NCBI RefSeq assembly: GCF_018866245.1
Contig: NZ_CP076458.1
Location: 868,001-932,000 of the forward strand
Direction: 5' to 3'
DNA: 64,000 nucleotides
Origin: Novisyntrophococcus fermenticellae
GTDB taxonomy: Bacteria; Bacillota; Clostridia; Lachnospirales; Lachnospiraceae
The translations under genes were made by a program, and so were the position numbers. Below are positions 63,402 through 64,000 of the stretch, one piece after another (positions within the stretch are counted from its first letter, which is position 1; each line of letters begins with the position of its first letter). The notes under the pieces were generated by a model that made no database searches, was not told where the DNA came from, and worked only from the letters and a program-made list of their open reading frames with translations.

Positions 63402-64000
63402 ATGACCTGTTATAAAGCATATAAATTCAGAATCTACCCGAATGCTGTACAGGAAGAATTATTAACAAAAACCTTTGGTTGTGTTCGCTTCGTTTATAAT
63501 TATTACCTCTCTTTGCGAAAAGCAGCATATCAATTAGAGAAAAAGATAATATCCTATATGGATTGTACGAAAGATCTTGTTTTGCTAAAAAAAGAAAATG
63601 GTTTTTTAAGAGAGGTTGACAGTATAGCTTTACAGCAGTCTTTACGACATCTGGATACTGCTTTTCGGAATTTTTATAGTGACAGCAAGGTGGGTTATCC
63701 GAGATATAAAACCAGGAAAAACAGTTACTGTTCTTATAGCACCATCTGTGTCAATCAAAATATCCGTCTGGACAAAGGGTATCTGGCTCTGCCAAAGCTG
63801 GGTAAATTAAAGGTCAGACAACATCGGGAGATCCCTGAAGGGTATGCTTTGAAATCCGCCACAATTTGCAAAACTCCTACCGGAAAATATTATGCCTCAA
63901 TTCTATTTGAATATGAAAATAGAATTGAAACAGTAGACGCACACAGACTTATTAGCATAGGGTTTTCCGTGGAGGATTTGTTTGTATCATCAGAGGAAAT
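63402..64000 (+). CDS. TnpB-family protein, 5' part, RuvC-I aspartate apparently replaced (TldR-like candidate)
   Basis: An open frame from ATG 63402 runs to the window edge without a stop (199 aa so far). MTCYKAYKFRIYPNAVQEEL and FGCVRFVYNYYLSLR are the N-terminal part of IS200/IS605 TnpB (OrfB). Next come SIALQQSLRHLDTAFRNFY and VGYPRYKTRKN, the WED/REC regions. In active relatives RuvC-I has the pattern IGLDYSMHELYV; here the aligned stretch reads ISIGFSVEDLFV, with Gly187 (GGG at 63960-63962) where the catalytic Asp should be. No TnpA is seen. GGAGAAC precedes the ATG. Either a decayed transposon nuclease or an RNA-guided repressor. Confidence 0.8.
   Translation, partial: MTCYKAYKFRIYPNAVQEELLTKTFGCVRFVYNYYLSLRKAAYQLEKKIISYMDCTKDLVLLKKENGFLREVDSIALQQSLRHLDTAFRNFYSDSKVGYPRYKTRKNSYCSYSTICVNQNIRLDKGYLALPKLGKLKVRQHREIPEGYALKSATICKTPTGKYYASILFEYENRIETVDAHRLISIGFSVEDLFVSSEE

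Overview
The window looks like chromosomal DNA of a low-GC Gram-positive anaerobe, most likely a gut Lachnospiraceae-type Clostridium. The signs are strong AGGAGG-type ribosome binding sites, consensus sigma-A promoters, many CUT1-type sugar ABC transporters without their own ATPase, YesM/YesN-like two-component pairs, a desulfoferrodoxin for oxygen defence, Rpn-type transposase relatives and an IS3 element. I see no rRNA, tRNA, CRISPR array or phage. The species cannot be fixed from the sequence alone.

Layout. 1-7565: end of a sugar ABC operon feeding a giant secreted GH101 endo-alpha-N-acetylgalactosaminidase (mucin O-glycan release), split by a one-base frameshift. 7898-11465: GNAT acetyltransferase, AlkZ-related protein, xylulokinase and a GH172 (DUF2961) relic with an internal deletion. 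11511-18723: DeoR regulator, a broken Rpn gene between two 44-bp direct repeats, then an mmsA/iolA-like dehydrogenase, class II aldolase, MATE pump and NamA-type ene-reductase. 18976-19738: a flavoenzyme relic and a small unknown protein.

20018-35468: an apparent 14-gene operon on the + strand. It holds two Gfo/Idh/MocA dehydrogenases, a ThuA-like protein, a sugar ABC transporter, a YesM/YesN-type histidine kinase and response regulator, an MFS permease, a PfkB kinase, a fucose-isomerase-like protein, a DUF4867-like protein, an aldo/keto reductase and a class II aldolase. Together they suggest import, oxidative processing, isomerisation, phosphorylation and aldol cleavage of an unidentified sugar or glycoside. 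35520-44490: a LacI-controlled region with an FAD oxidoreductase plus polyol dehydrogenase on one strand and an ABC transporter, TIM-barrel isomerase and HAD phosphatase on the other. Three near-identical TGGAACGTTCCA operators mark this regulon.

44539-51054: a LysR regulator, two BCCT transporters and an MttB-type methyltransferase (quaternary amine demethylation), all three of the latter frameshifted, then desulfoferrodoxin. 51194-56798: a PucR-type regulator, a complete IS3 element with a 6-bp target duplication, a UroD-family protein, an MFS transporter and a small unknown protein. 56863-63120: an ArsR-type regulator divergent from an ABC transporter and GH2 glycosidase operon, with two near-identical 24-bp repeats between them. 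63402-64000: the 5' part of a TnpB-family gene whose expected first RuvC catalytic aspartate reads as glycine, making it a candidate nuclease-dead TnpB (TldR-like).

Six frameshifts in the window can each be repaired by removing one base from a short or long homopolymer, five of them from runs of four or more. This points to systematic +1 base calls or to slippage, and it affects how the broken genes should be read.
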